From Thermodesulfobacteriota bacterium (GTDB lineage Bacteria > Desulfobacterota_D > UBA1144 > Nemesobacterales > UBA2774), in contig JBCCIH010000040.1 of NCBI GenBank assembly GCA_039028315.1, forward strand, positions 1 through 12,966: a DNA stretch of 12,966 nt. Reading direction: 5' to 3'. Under the pieces are notes generated by a model. The model ran no database searches. It was given only the letters and a program-made list of their open reading frames with translations, and was not told the origin of the DNA. The translations under genes and the position numbers were made by a program. Below are positions 6,296-12,966 of this stretch, piece after piece; positions within the stretch are counted from its first letter, which is position 1; each line of letters opens with the position of its first letter.

Positions 6296-7951
6296 TTAGT
6301 GTTTCAGCATTTCCTGTGCTGCGTCTAAAGTTTTTTGTGTAATGTTAAATCCGCCTATCATTCTTGCAAGCTCTAATACTCTTTCATCCCCATCTAGATT
6401 CTTTATCTTAACCTGTGTTTTGTCATCATCATGAGTTTTAGAAACTGTTAAGTGAGAGTCTGCAAATTTTGCAACTTGCGGTAGATGTGTGATGCATATT
6501 ACCTGATAGCTCTCAGAGAGGTGATGTATTTTTTGTCCAACTGCTTCTGCAACCGCTCCTCCCACTCCCGTATCAGCTTCATCAAAGATTATTACAGAAC
6601 CTCCTTCCACCCTTGCAATAACTTGTTTTAAAACTAGCATGATTCGAGACAACTCTCCTCCAGATGCAACTTTTGTAAGAGGTTTGGGTTTTTCATCAGG
6701 GTTAGCGGAGAATAGAAAACTAATATGATCAATTCCATTTGACGATACTTCTTTTTCTGAAAACTCTATATGAAATTTACCCCCCTTTATTCCTACTTCT
6801 TTAAGTTCTGTTTCTAAAATTGATGTTAGCTCTTTGGCTGAGAGTTTTCTCTTTTTTGATAATTTTTTTGATTCTGACACGAGCTCATTTAATAGTTTTT
6901 CTGATTGCTCTCTTAGATCATTTACTTGCTCGTCAAAGTTTTCAATGCTATCAACTTGCTTTTTTATTTCGTCTCCTCTTTGAATAATATCTTCTATTGA
7001 ATCTCCGTATTTTCTTTTTAATGAATTTATTAGATGAATCCTATCTTCTATTTCTTCCAGAGTGCCTGAATCTGATGTAAGTGTTGAGGAATAATCCCTT
7101 ATATTAAAAGCAGCTTCTTCAAGCTGTACAACTGCCTTTTCTATAGATTCAGAGATTTCATTTAGAGATGGATCTACATTCTTAAGCTCTCCAAGCTCAG
7201 CAGTAATACCTTTTAGATTCCCAAGCACAGAGCCTTCACTTTCATAAAGCACTTCATATGCACTTGATGTAGCTGATTTTAAGTTCTCAGCATTTACAAG
7301 TTTAAGTTTTTCTTCCTCTAGTTTTAAATCCTCTCCAATGATTAATCCTGCTTCTTGAATTTCATTTAATTGATACTTTATATAATCCTCTCTCTCAATG
7401 TTATCTTTTTGAGAGTTTAGAAGAACATCAAGCTCATTTTTTACTGAGAGAAATGTTTGATAGTTTTCTCTAATAACTTGAGCATCTTGAACAGTTTTAC
7501 CAAAATCATCAACAATCTTAAGATGATTTTCATCTCGTAGCAGGCTTTGATGTTCATGCTGGCTGAAAATATCAACTAGCCCTTGGGTTATTTGCGTAAG
7601 AAGCGTAATTGTAGACAGACTTCCGTTAATAAAGACCCGGCTTCTGGAAGTACGGTATATGACTCTTTTAATTAAGAGTTCACCTGTTGAAGTGTCAAAT
7701 CCGGCTGCTTCTAATCTTTCTTTTACAAATCCGTCTTTAGAGATATCAAACAAAGCCTCAATATACGCCTCATCTTTTCCGCTCTTAATATTATCTGCTG
7801 AGGCTTTATCTCCTAGGATAATATTTATAGCATCAACAATTACAGATTTCCCTGCACCGGTCTCTCCGGTGATTATATTTAATCCCTTATTCAAACCTAA
7901 CGAGAGGTCTTCAATAATAGTGAAATTTTTTAAGCTAAGTCCTAAAAGCAC
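6296..7951 (-). CDS. recN: DNA repair protein RecN
   Basis: RecN is an SMC-like ATPase that acts early in recombinational repair of double-strand breaks. The 551-residue length is almost that of E. coli RecN (553). The ATPase is split: Walker A GETGAGKS at 29-36, a Gln- and His-rich SQHEHQ at 130-135 typical of RecN, a long coiled-coil region rich in Lys and Glu from about 155 to 375, then the signature SGGELSR at 430-436 and Walker B with IIFDEAD at 454-460. The start is GTG, five bases after the sigma factor stop. The ribosome binding site is weak (TAGGG), so coupling to the upstream gene is likely. Placing recN in one transcript with a sigma factor and rmlB is unusual. No LexA-type operator is evident close to it. 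Confidence 0.97.
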   Translation of the reverse strand: MLLGLSLKNFTIIEDLSLGLNKGLNIITGETGAGKSVIVDAINIILGDKASADNIKSGKDEAYIEALFDISKDGFVKERLEAAGFDTSTGELLIKRVIYRTSRSRVFINGSLSTITLLTQITQGLVDIFSQHEHQSLLRDENHLKIVDDFGKTVQDAQVIRENYQTFLSVKNELDVLLNSQKDNIEREDYIKYQLNEIQEAGLIIGEDLKLEEEKLKLVNAENLKSATSSAYEVLYESEGSVLGNLKGITAELGELKNVDPSLNEISESIEKAVVQLEEAAFNIRDYSSTLTSDSGTLEEIEDRIHLINSLKRKYGDSIEDIIQRGDEIKKQVDSIENFDEQVNDLREQSEKLLNELVSESKKLSKKRKLSAKELTSILETELKEVGIKGGKFHIEFSEKEVSSNGIDHISFLFSANPDEKPKPLTKVASGGELSRIMLVLKQVIARVEGGSVIIFDEADTGVGGAVAEAVGQKIHHLSESYQVICITHLPQVAKFADSHLTVSKTHDDDKTQVKIKNLDGDERVLELARMIGGFNITQKTLDAAQEMLKH

Positions 7952-7956
7952 AGGCC

Positions 7957-9285
7957 CTACTCTAAAAAGCTTTTTAGTATGACGCCTACTTCAGAGCCCT
8001 CAAGTTTTTCAAGCGAGCGTTTTTCTATCTGTCTAATCCTCTCTCTTGTGAGCTCAAAGTGTTGTCCAATTTCGTCCAGAGTAAATGTTGATTCAAAATC
8101 TATGCCGAATCTCATTTTCAATATCTGCTCTTCCCTAGGAGTAAGTGTAGATAAAGCGTCTTTTATTTTTATTGTTAGCGTAGCTTTTGCAACTGCGTAA
8201 TCTGGAGTTCCTGAAATATCATCAGGAATAAAATCAAGTAGGGTAGTCTTCTCACCGTCGAGCACTGGAGAATCTAGCTGAACTACTTCTTTAGTTGCCT
8301 CAAGAACCCTCTTAACTCCTTCGACAGAAATACCGGATTTCTCTGATATTTCCTCAGGAAGAGGTTTTCTGCCTATTTCTTTATTCATGACGGAGCTTAT
8401 GCGATGAACTTTAGATGCTTGCTCCAAGACATAAACAGGGACCCTTATGGTTCTAGTCTGATCTAATAGCGATCTGGATATAGCCTGGTGAATCCACCAT
8501 GAGGCATATGTAGAGAATTTGTAGCCTTTTGTGTGATCAAACCTCTCAACAGCCCTCATAAGCCCTACGTTGCCTTCCTGAATAAGATCTGGCAGTGGTA
8601 GTCCACGGCTCATATACCTTTTAGCTATACTCACCACGAGCCTTAAATTAGCTTTAATAAACCTGGCTTTAAAACGTTGAGCCCTTAATTGATATGCTTT
8701 ATATAAAAGGTTTGATCTCTTTATGCTCTTTTTTGCATATTCTCTTTCAAGTTTAGTTTTTTGGTTTGAGCTTTTAGCTGTTCTTGATTTTCTTCTAGCC
8801 GCTTGTTCTACATTTGCGACAGTATTCTTAAGCGAGCGGCTCATGGTCCTTTCAAATATAGCTTCCATGAAGAATTTTGCTTCAGCCGCTTTAGTTTCGC
8901 ATCTTTTAATCTTTGCGGAGACCTCTATTTCTTCTTTTGGTGTAAGCAGCGGTTCGGTGCCCATTTCTTTAAAATAGACTTGGAGTAGTCTAAACTCTTC
9001 ATCAGGAGTGAACTTGGGTTTTTCTTCATCAGAGTTCTCCTCTTTAGAGGTATCTTCTTTGATCGCTACTTCAGAATCTGAAATCTCGCTCATCATCTTA
9101 TCATCAATTTCATCCTGAAACACTAATTCTTCATCTATTTTCTCTGAATCCTTGGAATAGTCGTCAAATGAATTTTTAAGAAGTTTATTATCAGATACAT
9201 CTGACTTTTTTGAGCGTTGTTCAGCTCTACCTTGGGTTTTTGCAGATCGGGCACGCTTTTTACTTTTTAGTCTGGCTTGTCTCAT
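7957..9285 (-). CDS. Sigma-70 family RNA polymerase sigma factor
   Basis: This is a group 1 or 2 sigma factor that directs RNA polymerase to -10/-35 promoters. Numbering is from the ATG at 9291. Residues 1-30 are strongly basic and 40-92 strongly acidic; region 1.2 lies near 96-130 (YFKEMGTEPLL); an unusual basic, Ser- and Lys-rich stretch spans about 131-208; region 2 covers about 211-281 (DLIQEGNVGLMRAVERF, then FSTYASWWIHQA); region 3 about 289-365; region 4 about 379-432 with the helix-turn-helix TLDEIGQHFELTRERIRQIE. His268 stands where RpoD and RpoS have Arg (WWIRQ). Region 1.1 is not recognisable. I place the start at 9285, giving 442 residues, because the Shine-Dalgarno sequence touches the first ATG but is correctly spaced from the second. 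It could be the main sigma factor or an RpoS-like alternative; sequence alone does not settle this. Confidence 0.9.
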   Translation of the reverse strand: MRQARLKSKKRARSAKTQGRAEQRSKKSDVSDNKLLKNSFDDYSKDSEKIDEELVFQDEIDDKMMSEISDSEVAIKEDTSKEENSDEEKPKFTPDEEFRLLQVYFKEMGTEPLLTPKEEIEVSAKIKRCETKAAEAKFFMEAIFERTMSRSLKNTVANVEQAARRKSRTAKSSNQKTKLEREYAKKSIKRSNLLYKAYQLRAQRFKARFIKANLRLVVSIAKRYMSRGLPLPDLIQEGNVGLMRAVERFDHTKGYKFSTYASWWIHQAISRSLLDQTRTIRVPVYVLEQASKVHRISSVMNKEIGRKPLPEEISEKSGISVEGVKRVLEATKEVVQLDSPVLDGEKTTLLDFIPDDISGTPDYAVAKATLTIKIKDALSTLTPREEQILKMRFGIDFESTFTLDEIGQHFELTRERIRQIEKRSLEKLEGSEVGVILKSFLE

Positions 9286-9291
9286 TACCAT

Positions 9292-9298
9292 CCTCCTT
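9292..9298 (-). promoter_or_regulatory. Ribosome binding site deciding sigma factor start
   Basis: AAGGAGG on the minus strand ends directly against the ATG at 9291, leaving no spacer. The next in-frame ATG (9285) is six bases from it, the usual distance. Initiation at 9285 is therefore preferred. Confidence 0.7.
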
Positions 9299-9306
9299 AG
9301 ATGGAA

Positions 9307-10596
9307 CTATTCTCTTATCTGACCCTCTCCTAAAACGATAAACTTTGTCGTAGTCAACTCCTGAAGACCCATAGGTCCAAAAGCATGTAATTTAGAGGTG
9401 CTTATCCCTATTTCTGCTCCAAGTCCCAGCTCAAATCCATCTGAGAACCTTGTTGAAGCATTCACCATGACTGTGGAAGAATTTACACCGTTAATAAATT
9501 TTTGCGAATTTTCATAATCTTTAGTAACTATGGACTCTGTGTGCATAGATCCATACTTCTCTATATGAGCCATCGCATCCGCCATGTTTTCTACAACTTT
9601 AACGTTTAATATTAAATCCAGATACTCTTCATACCAGTCATTTGCACTAGCCGAGGTAACCTCAGGAACTATCTCTTTAGTCTTCATACAGCCCTTTACT
9701 TCTACGCCTTTATTATTTAATGCTTTAATAACTTTAGGTAAATAGGTATCAGCAACAGCTTTGTGTACCAGCATTGTTTCCATAGAGTTACAAACCCCAG
9801 GGCGCTGCGCCTTAGCATTAACGCAAATAGCCTCTGCCATATCAAGATCAGCGCTCTCATCCACAAATACATGGCACACACCTTTGTAGTGCTTTAGCAC
9901 AGGTATTCTGGAATTCTCTGCCACAAAACGTATTAGGCCCTCACCGCCTCTTGGAATGACAAGGTCAATTAACTCATCTAACTTAAGCATCTCTAATATT
10001 GCATTTCTGTCTGTTACCGGAATTATTTGCACGGCATCTTCAGGAAGAGAGTTTTTTGATAGAGCCTCTCTTAGAATTTTGCCGATAGCCATGTTTGACC
10101 TGATTGTCTCTGAACCGCCCCTTAGGATTACTGCATTTCCTGACTTGAGACAAAGCCCTGCCGCATCAGCTGTCACATTTGGCCGTGCTTCGTAAATTAT
10201 TCCGATTACTCCAAGGGGGATTCTCATTCTGCCGACTTTTAGACCATTTGGTCTGGTCCACATATTCAGCACTTCGCCCACAGGATCTGTTAGTGCTTTA
10301 ACTTCTCTAAGACCTTGTGCTATTTTTTCAAGACGCTCTGGGGTTAATTTAAGACGATCAAGCATTGCAGAAGAAGTACCCTTCTTCTCGGCATCTTGTA
10401 CATCTTTTTGGTTTTCGCTGATTAGAAAATCTGAGTTTTGGGTAAGCCCCTGAGCCATAGACTCAAGGGCCCTATCTTTTAGTCCTGAGTTTGCCCTTGC
10501 AAGCTGTACAGATGCATTTCTAGCTTTAGTAGCTATCTCTGTCAGAAGCACTGACAACTCTTCATTCATTTGATTTTTTACTTTAATTGCAGACAT
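9307..10596 (-). CDS. proA: Gamma-glutamyl phosphate reductase ProA
   Basis: ProA reduces gamma-glutamyl phosphate with NADPH to glutamate semialdehyde, the second step of proline synthesis. The 429 residues fit the family (about 415-430). The aldehyde-dehydrogenase-type fold is marked by YEARPNVTADAAGLCLKSGN near 135-154, ILRGGSE at 157-163, IPRGGEGLI near 214-222, the catalytic cysteine C269 in QRPGVCNSMET, and the C-terminal GLGAEIGIST and HAFGPMGLQELTTTKFI. The first ATG has no clear Shine-Dalgarno sequence, and M10 is a possible alternative start. The partner kinase gene proB is not next to it, unlike in many bacteria. It leads the proA-sigma-recN-rmlB run and has a promoter candidate 40-65 bases upstream. 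Confidence 0.96.
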   Translation of the reverse strand: MSAIKVKNQMNEELSVLLTEIATKARNASVQLARANSGLKDRALESMAQGLTQNSDFLISENQKDVQDAEKKGTSSAMLDRLKLTPERLEKIAQGLREVKALTDPVGEVLNMWTRPNGLKVGRMRIPLGVIGIIYEARPNVTADAAGLCLKSGNAVILRGGSETIRSNMAIGKILREALSKNSLPEDAVQIIPVTDRNAILEMLKLDELIDLVIPRGGEGLIRFVAENSRIPVLKHYKGVCHVFVDESADLDMAEAICVNAKAQRPGVCNSMETMLVHKAVADTYLPKVIKALNNKGVEVKGCMKTKEIVPEVTSASANDWYEEYLDLILNVKVVENMADAMAHIEKYGSMHTESIVTKDYENSQKFINGVNSSTVMVNASTRFSDGFELGLGAEIGISTSKLHAFGPMGLQELTTTKFIVLGEGQIRE

Positions 10597-10634
10597 TTAG
10601 ATCAATTACGACTAACACCGCTCCATTTAGGATG

Positions 10635-10661
10635 ATAATACATCTGCAGACTTAAAGTCAA
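10635..10661 (-). promoter_or_regulatory. Promoter candidate for proA operon
   Basis: On the minus strand, TTGACT (10656-10661) matches the -35 consensus at five of six positions. The -10 could be TATTAT at 10635-10640 (five of six, but a short 15-base spacer) or TTATCA at 10633-10638 (17-base spacer, weaker match). It lies about 40-65 bases before the proA ATG in the only gap wide enough to hold a promoter for the four-gene run. Confidence 0.45.
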
Positions 10662-10715
10662 GCATATAATTAAAATATACCTGGTAATTTAAATTATAAA
10701 ATTACAACTTAAATT

Positions 10716-11315
10716 TTACTTAGGAAGAACTCCCCTCTCATTTAAATAAGCTAGAATTGTATCGACAGCTTCTTCTAAGCTATGCTTACTTGTATCAATA
10801 GTTATTTCAGCATTAGGTGGAGCTTCGTAAGGATCATCAATACCTGTAAAACCTTTAATAATTCCTTCTCTTGCTTTTTTGTAGAGACCTTTAACATCTC
10901 TTTCTTCACAGACCTCAAGCGGAGCATCAACAAATACTTCAACAAATTCTCCTTCTTCAACAAGCTCCCTAACACCATCACGGTCTTTTATATAAGGTGA
11001 TACAAAAGCGGAAAGAACTATGGCGCCTGAATCAACAAATAGCTTAGATACTTCACCAATTCTTCTGATATTCTCGCCCCTGTCCTCTTCGGAAAATCCT
11101 AGGTCTTTGCAAAGTCCCATTCTGACATTGTCTCCGTCTAAAATATAAGTCCTAGCTCTCATAGCGATAAGCTTTTTCTCAAGCTCATTTGCAATAGTAG
11201 ATTTCCCAGAACTTGGTAGTCCTGTAAACCATAAAATTAGAGATCCATGTTGGTTTAGACTTCTTCTGTCTTCTTTTGTGATCTCGTGCTCGTGTGGAAT
11301 AACAAATCTTTCCAT
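10716..11315 (-). CDS. cysC: Adenylylsulfate kinase CysC
   Basis: CysC phosphorylates adenosine 5'-phosphosulfate with ATP to make PAPS, the donor for sulfotransferases and an intermediate of sulfate assimilation. The 199-residue protein has the P-loop GLPSSGKS at 32-39, DGDNVRMGL at 60-68 for substrate binding, FSEEDRGENIRRIGEV near 74-89, the AFVSPY segment with S106 (the position of the E. coli phosphoserine), and the lid motif KGLYKKAREG at 142-151 followed by GFTGIDDPYE. The N-terminal region (RFVIPHEHEITKEDR) is a common opening for stand-alone bacterial CysC. AGGAGG lies six bases before the ATG, and a promoter is visible upstream. No cysN, cysD or cysH is nearby. Its neighbour is a carbamoyltransferase module, which hints that the PAPS serves sulfation of a glycan or secondary product; that is inference. 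Confidence 0.96.
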   Translation of the reverse strand: MERFVIPHEHEITKEDRRSLNQHGSLILWFTGLPSSGKSTIANELEKKLIAMRARTYILDGDNVRMGLCKDLGFSEEDRGENIRRIGEVSKLFVDSGAIVLSAFVSPYIKDRDGVRELVEEGEFVEVFVDAPLEVCEERDVKGLYKKAREGIIKGFTGIDDPYEAPPNAEITIDTSKHSLEEAVDTILAYLNERGVLPK

Positions 11316-11375
11316 TTAATGCCTCCTATCTAATCCATGAACTATGAATTGGAATATTGAATATATTGGGTCATG

Positions 11376-11403
11376 ATTTTATGTGAAATTACAGAAAGGT
11401 CAA
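11376..11403 (-). promoter_or_regulatory. Promoter of cysC
   Basis: On the minus strand, TTGACC (11398-11403) and TAAAAT (11376-11381) each match consensus at five of six positions and are 16 bases apart. Transcription would start about 54 bases before the cysC ATG. The 169-base gap between the DUF5989 gene and cysC contains no other clear signal, and I see no terminator for the upstream module. Confidence 0.5.
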
Positions 11404-11484
11404 AATTTCCCAATTTACCAGAGTATACGCTGCACCTTGGTTCTGAGAATTTTATCCGTTTCCTGTTAAATATGACCTTAATGA

Positions 11485-11664
11485 TTAAAACAGTGTATAG
11501 ATAAACGGTGCTACTGCCGAGCCTTGCGCGAATACAATCAAAAGACCAAAAAGTAGCAATATGAAGAGCATAGGGGTTATCCACCACCACTTGTTCTGTA
11601 GGAAGAACTGAAGCAGCTCACCCATTATGCCCATTCTGTTTGTTAAGCTTTTAAAAAATGACAT
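11485..11664 (-). CDS. DUF5989 family small membrane protein
   Basis: This 59-residue gene is easy to miss because of its size. The protein opens MSFFKSLTNR, followed by GELLQFFLQNKWWW at about 15-28. A single strong membrane helix runs roughly 30-47, and the tail ends AVAPFIYTLF. The short basic head, the triple tryptophan at 26-28 just before the helix and the Gly-Ser-Ala-Val-Ala-Pro-Phe-Ile end match what I know of DUF5989, a small family of unknown function usually found beside NodU/CmcH-type carbamoyltransferases and SxtJ-family membrane proteins. Here it starts 62 bases after the carbamoyltransferase stop on the same strand; SxtJ is not seen between them. GAGG lies about ten bases before the ATG, with AGGA immediately before it. 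The context fits an accessory or anchor for the carbamoyltransferase, but no function is proven. Confidence 0.87.
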   Translation of the reverse strand: MSFFKSLTNRMGIMGELLQFFLQNKWWWITPMLFILLLFGLLIVFAQGSAVAPFIYTLF

Positions 11665-11726
11665 TCCTATTTTTCCTCGTGTTAATAATACTACAATAAT
11701 AGAAAATTTAAATGAAGCTAAGATAA

Positions 11727-12966
11727 TTAACTTAGATCTTCTTTTTTAACCAGATAATTACCTAATACTAAAAGATCCATACCGCTCTTGTTAAATGAGT
11801 TAAATGCTTCTTCGGGAGTATTTACTACAGGCTCACCTTTTAAATTAAAAGACGTGTTAAGAAGTACAGGAACCCCAGTGGCATCTCCAAATGTCTCGAT
11901 TAGCTTGTAGTATTTTGGGTTTAACTCTTTTCTTACTGTTTGAAGACGGCCTGTACCATCTACATGAGTAATTGCTGGGAGTACATCCCACTTGTCTTTG
12001 TGCACATCTGTTACATAGAGCATAAACCTTGCTGGGTAGTGTTTCTCGGGTTCATTAATATCAAAATATTCACTAGCTTTCTCAACCAGCACTGATGGTG
12101 CGAAGGGCCTAAACGGTTCTCTGAATTTAATCTTCACATTTACAATATCCTTCATCTGGGTGCTTCTAGGGTCGGCAAGGATACTTCTATTTCCAAGCGC
12201 TCTTGGTCCCCATTCAAACCTGCCCTGATGCCATCCTATAACTTTTCCGCTCTGTATATCATCAGTAACCCGCTCAAGTAGCTTTGTTTCATCTTCTATA
12301 AGTTCATAGGGAATATTATTTTCTTTTAAAAACTCCTGGGTATCCGCTGCGCTGTGTTCCTCGCCCCAATACGCATGTTCCATAACAAAGTTCCTTGGTT
12401 TGCCCAATACTGCATGATAGCCGTAGAGTGCTGCTCCTGTTGAGGCCCCACCATCACCAGCAGCAGGCTGGATGTATATCTGTTCAAAATCAGTTTGTGA
12501 AAGTATTTTATGGTTAGCCACACTGTTTAATGCCACACCACCAGCCATGCATAGGTTTTTTAGACCCGTTTGTTTCTGCGCGTAATTGGCCATTTTTACT
12601 ACTATTTGCTCAGTAACTACTTGAATGCTTGCAGCAATATCAGCGTAATATTGGTTTTGTTTTGCTATCTCGTCATAATTATCAGGCTTATCACCAAAGT
12701 ATGAAGGGTAGCCGCTTGCATCAGTGAAGAAATTAGAATCTTGATCTCTGGGGTCACCAAATATTTTCTCAAATTTCTTATTAAACGTCTTATCTGTAGA
12801 ATGATGAAAAGAAAAATAATCCATATCCAGCTCAAACCCGCCTTCATCATCCACTTTAACCACTTCGTAGACCTGATCTACATATTTAGGATCTCCAAAC
12901 GGAGCCATACCCATTACTTTATATTCCCCTTCGTTTACCTCAAACCCTAAGAATGCTGTGAATGCA
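11727..12966 (-). CDS. O-carbamoyltransferase, NodU/CmcH family (5' cut)
   Basis: This is the C-terminal part of a NodU/CmcH/TobZ-type enzyme, which moves a carbamoyl group from carbamoyl phosphate, through carbamoyl-AMP, onto a hydroxyl of a sugar or secondary metabolite. The frame stays open past the ATG at 12914 to the window edge and reads TAFLGFEVNEGEYKVMGMAP, a family motif, so that ATG is not the start. About 412 codons are visible; full proteins have around 570-600, so the first 160-190 residues lie outside. Visible parts are the end of the Kae1-like domain, with CMAGGVALNSVANHKIL and the glycine-rich AAGDGGASTGAALYG, then the C-terminal domain with HQGRFEWGPRALGNRSILAD and FREPFRPFAPSV. 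It is followed by the DUF5989 gene and cysC, suggesting decoration of an extracellular glycan. The true substrate cannot be read from the sequence. Confidence 0.94.
   Translation of the reverse strand, partial: AFTAFLGFEVNEGEYKVMGMAPFGDPKYVDQVYEVVKVDDEGGFELDMDYFSFHHSTDKTFNKKFEKIFGDPRDQDSNFFTDASGYPSYFGDKPDNYDEIAKQNQYYADIAASIQVVTEQIVVKMANYAQKQTGLKNLCMAGGVALNSVANHKILSQTDFEQIYIQPAAGDGGASTGAALYGYHAVLGKPRNFVMEHAYWGEEHSAADTQEFLKENNIPYELIEDETKLLERVTDDIQSGKVIGWHQGRFEWGPRALGNRSILADPRSTQMKDIVNVKIKFREPFRPFAPSVLVEKASEYFDINEPEKHYPARFMLYVTDVHKDKWDVLPAITHVDGTGRLQTVRKELNPKYYKLIETFGDATGVPVLLNTSFNLKGEPVVNTPEEAFNSFNKSGMDLLVLGNYLVKKEDLS

Noticed and set aside
8723..8988. Two plus-strand frames opposite the sigma factor insert region
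   Set aside because: Antisense shadows with no ribosome binding site; they exist because the minus-strand gene is rich in Lys, Ala and Ser codons.
11342..11590. 82-residue minus-strand open frame between cysC and the carbamoyltransferase
   Set aside because: It overlaps the DUF5989 gene in another frame, has no ribosome binding site, and its composition resembles no protein family; the cysC promoter also lies inside it.
11665..11726. CTAAG/CTTAG hairpin after the carbamoyltransferase as a terminator
   Set aside because: Only five AT-rich pairs with an eight-base loop and no continuous T-run; too weak to call.
12914..12914. ATG at 12914 as the start of the carbamoyltransferase
   Set aside because: The frame continues open to the window edge and encodes a conserved family motif upstream of this ATG.

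Overview
This is an AT-rich stretch of bacterial chromosome with 13 supportable protein genes. Twelve lie on the minus strand and one (4687-5238) on the plus strand. I see no transposase, integrase, CRISPR array, tRNA or rRNA. The heme-exporter genes of System I cytochrome c maturation, a sigma-70 factor with AGGAGG-type ribosome binding sites, and nucleotide-sugar genes point to a Gram-negative, cytochrome-c-making bacterium. Gene order does not match the model proteobacteria. The mix (pyruvoyl arginine decarboxylase, deltaproteobacterial-style CcmABC, AT-rich DNA) would suit an uncultivated lineage near the old Deltaproteobacteria or Dadabacteria, but that placement is a weak inference.

Layout in minus-strand transcription order, from high to low coordinates. 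(1) 11485-12966: the 3' part of a NodU/CmcH-type O-carbamoyltransferase, cut by the window end, followed by a 59-residue DUF5989-type membrane protein. (2) 10716-11315: APS kinase CysC with its own promoter and a strong ribosome binding site. (3) 5240-10596: a tight four-gene run, proA, a sigma-70 factor, recN and rmlB, with gaps of 15, 5 and 3 bases and a promoter candidate before proA. (4) 4687-5238: the only plus-strand gene, a pyruvoyl-dependent arginine decarboxylase with a TTG start, ending one base from the end of rmlB. (5) 4388-4686: a control region with two divergent promoters sharing their -35 boxes and a near-perfect minus-strand intrinsic terminator, which makes either a small RNA or an attenuated leader. 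(6) 2605-4387: an SDR-family epimerase/dehydrogenase and ccmA, 10 bases apart. (7) 2273-2604: a non-coding gap with a GC-rich hairpin and an extended -10 promoter for ccmB. (8) 922-2272: ccmB and ccmC, overlapping by 11 bases. (9) 110-784: an unrecognised six-helix membrane protein.

Functionally the window mixes housekeeping (proline synthesis, transcription initiation, recombinational repair, polyamine synthesis, heme export) with surface-glycan supply: dTDP-sugar from RmlB, PAPS from CysC, carbamoyl transfer, and a sugar- or sterol-type SDR. The points most worth following up are a CcmC that lacks the second axial heme histidine, the terminator-bearing leader or small RNA before the SDR gene, the sigma factor with an unusual basic insert, and the short carbamoyltransferase-DUF5989-CysC module. 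Bases 1-109 hold no gene I can support.
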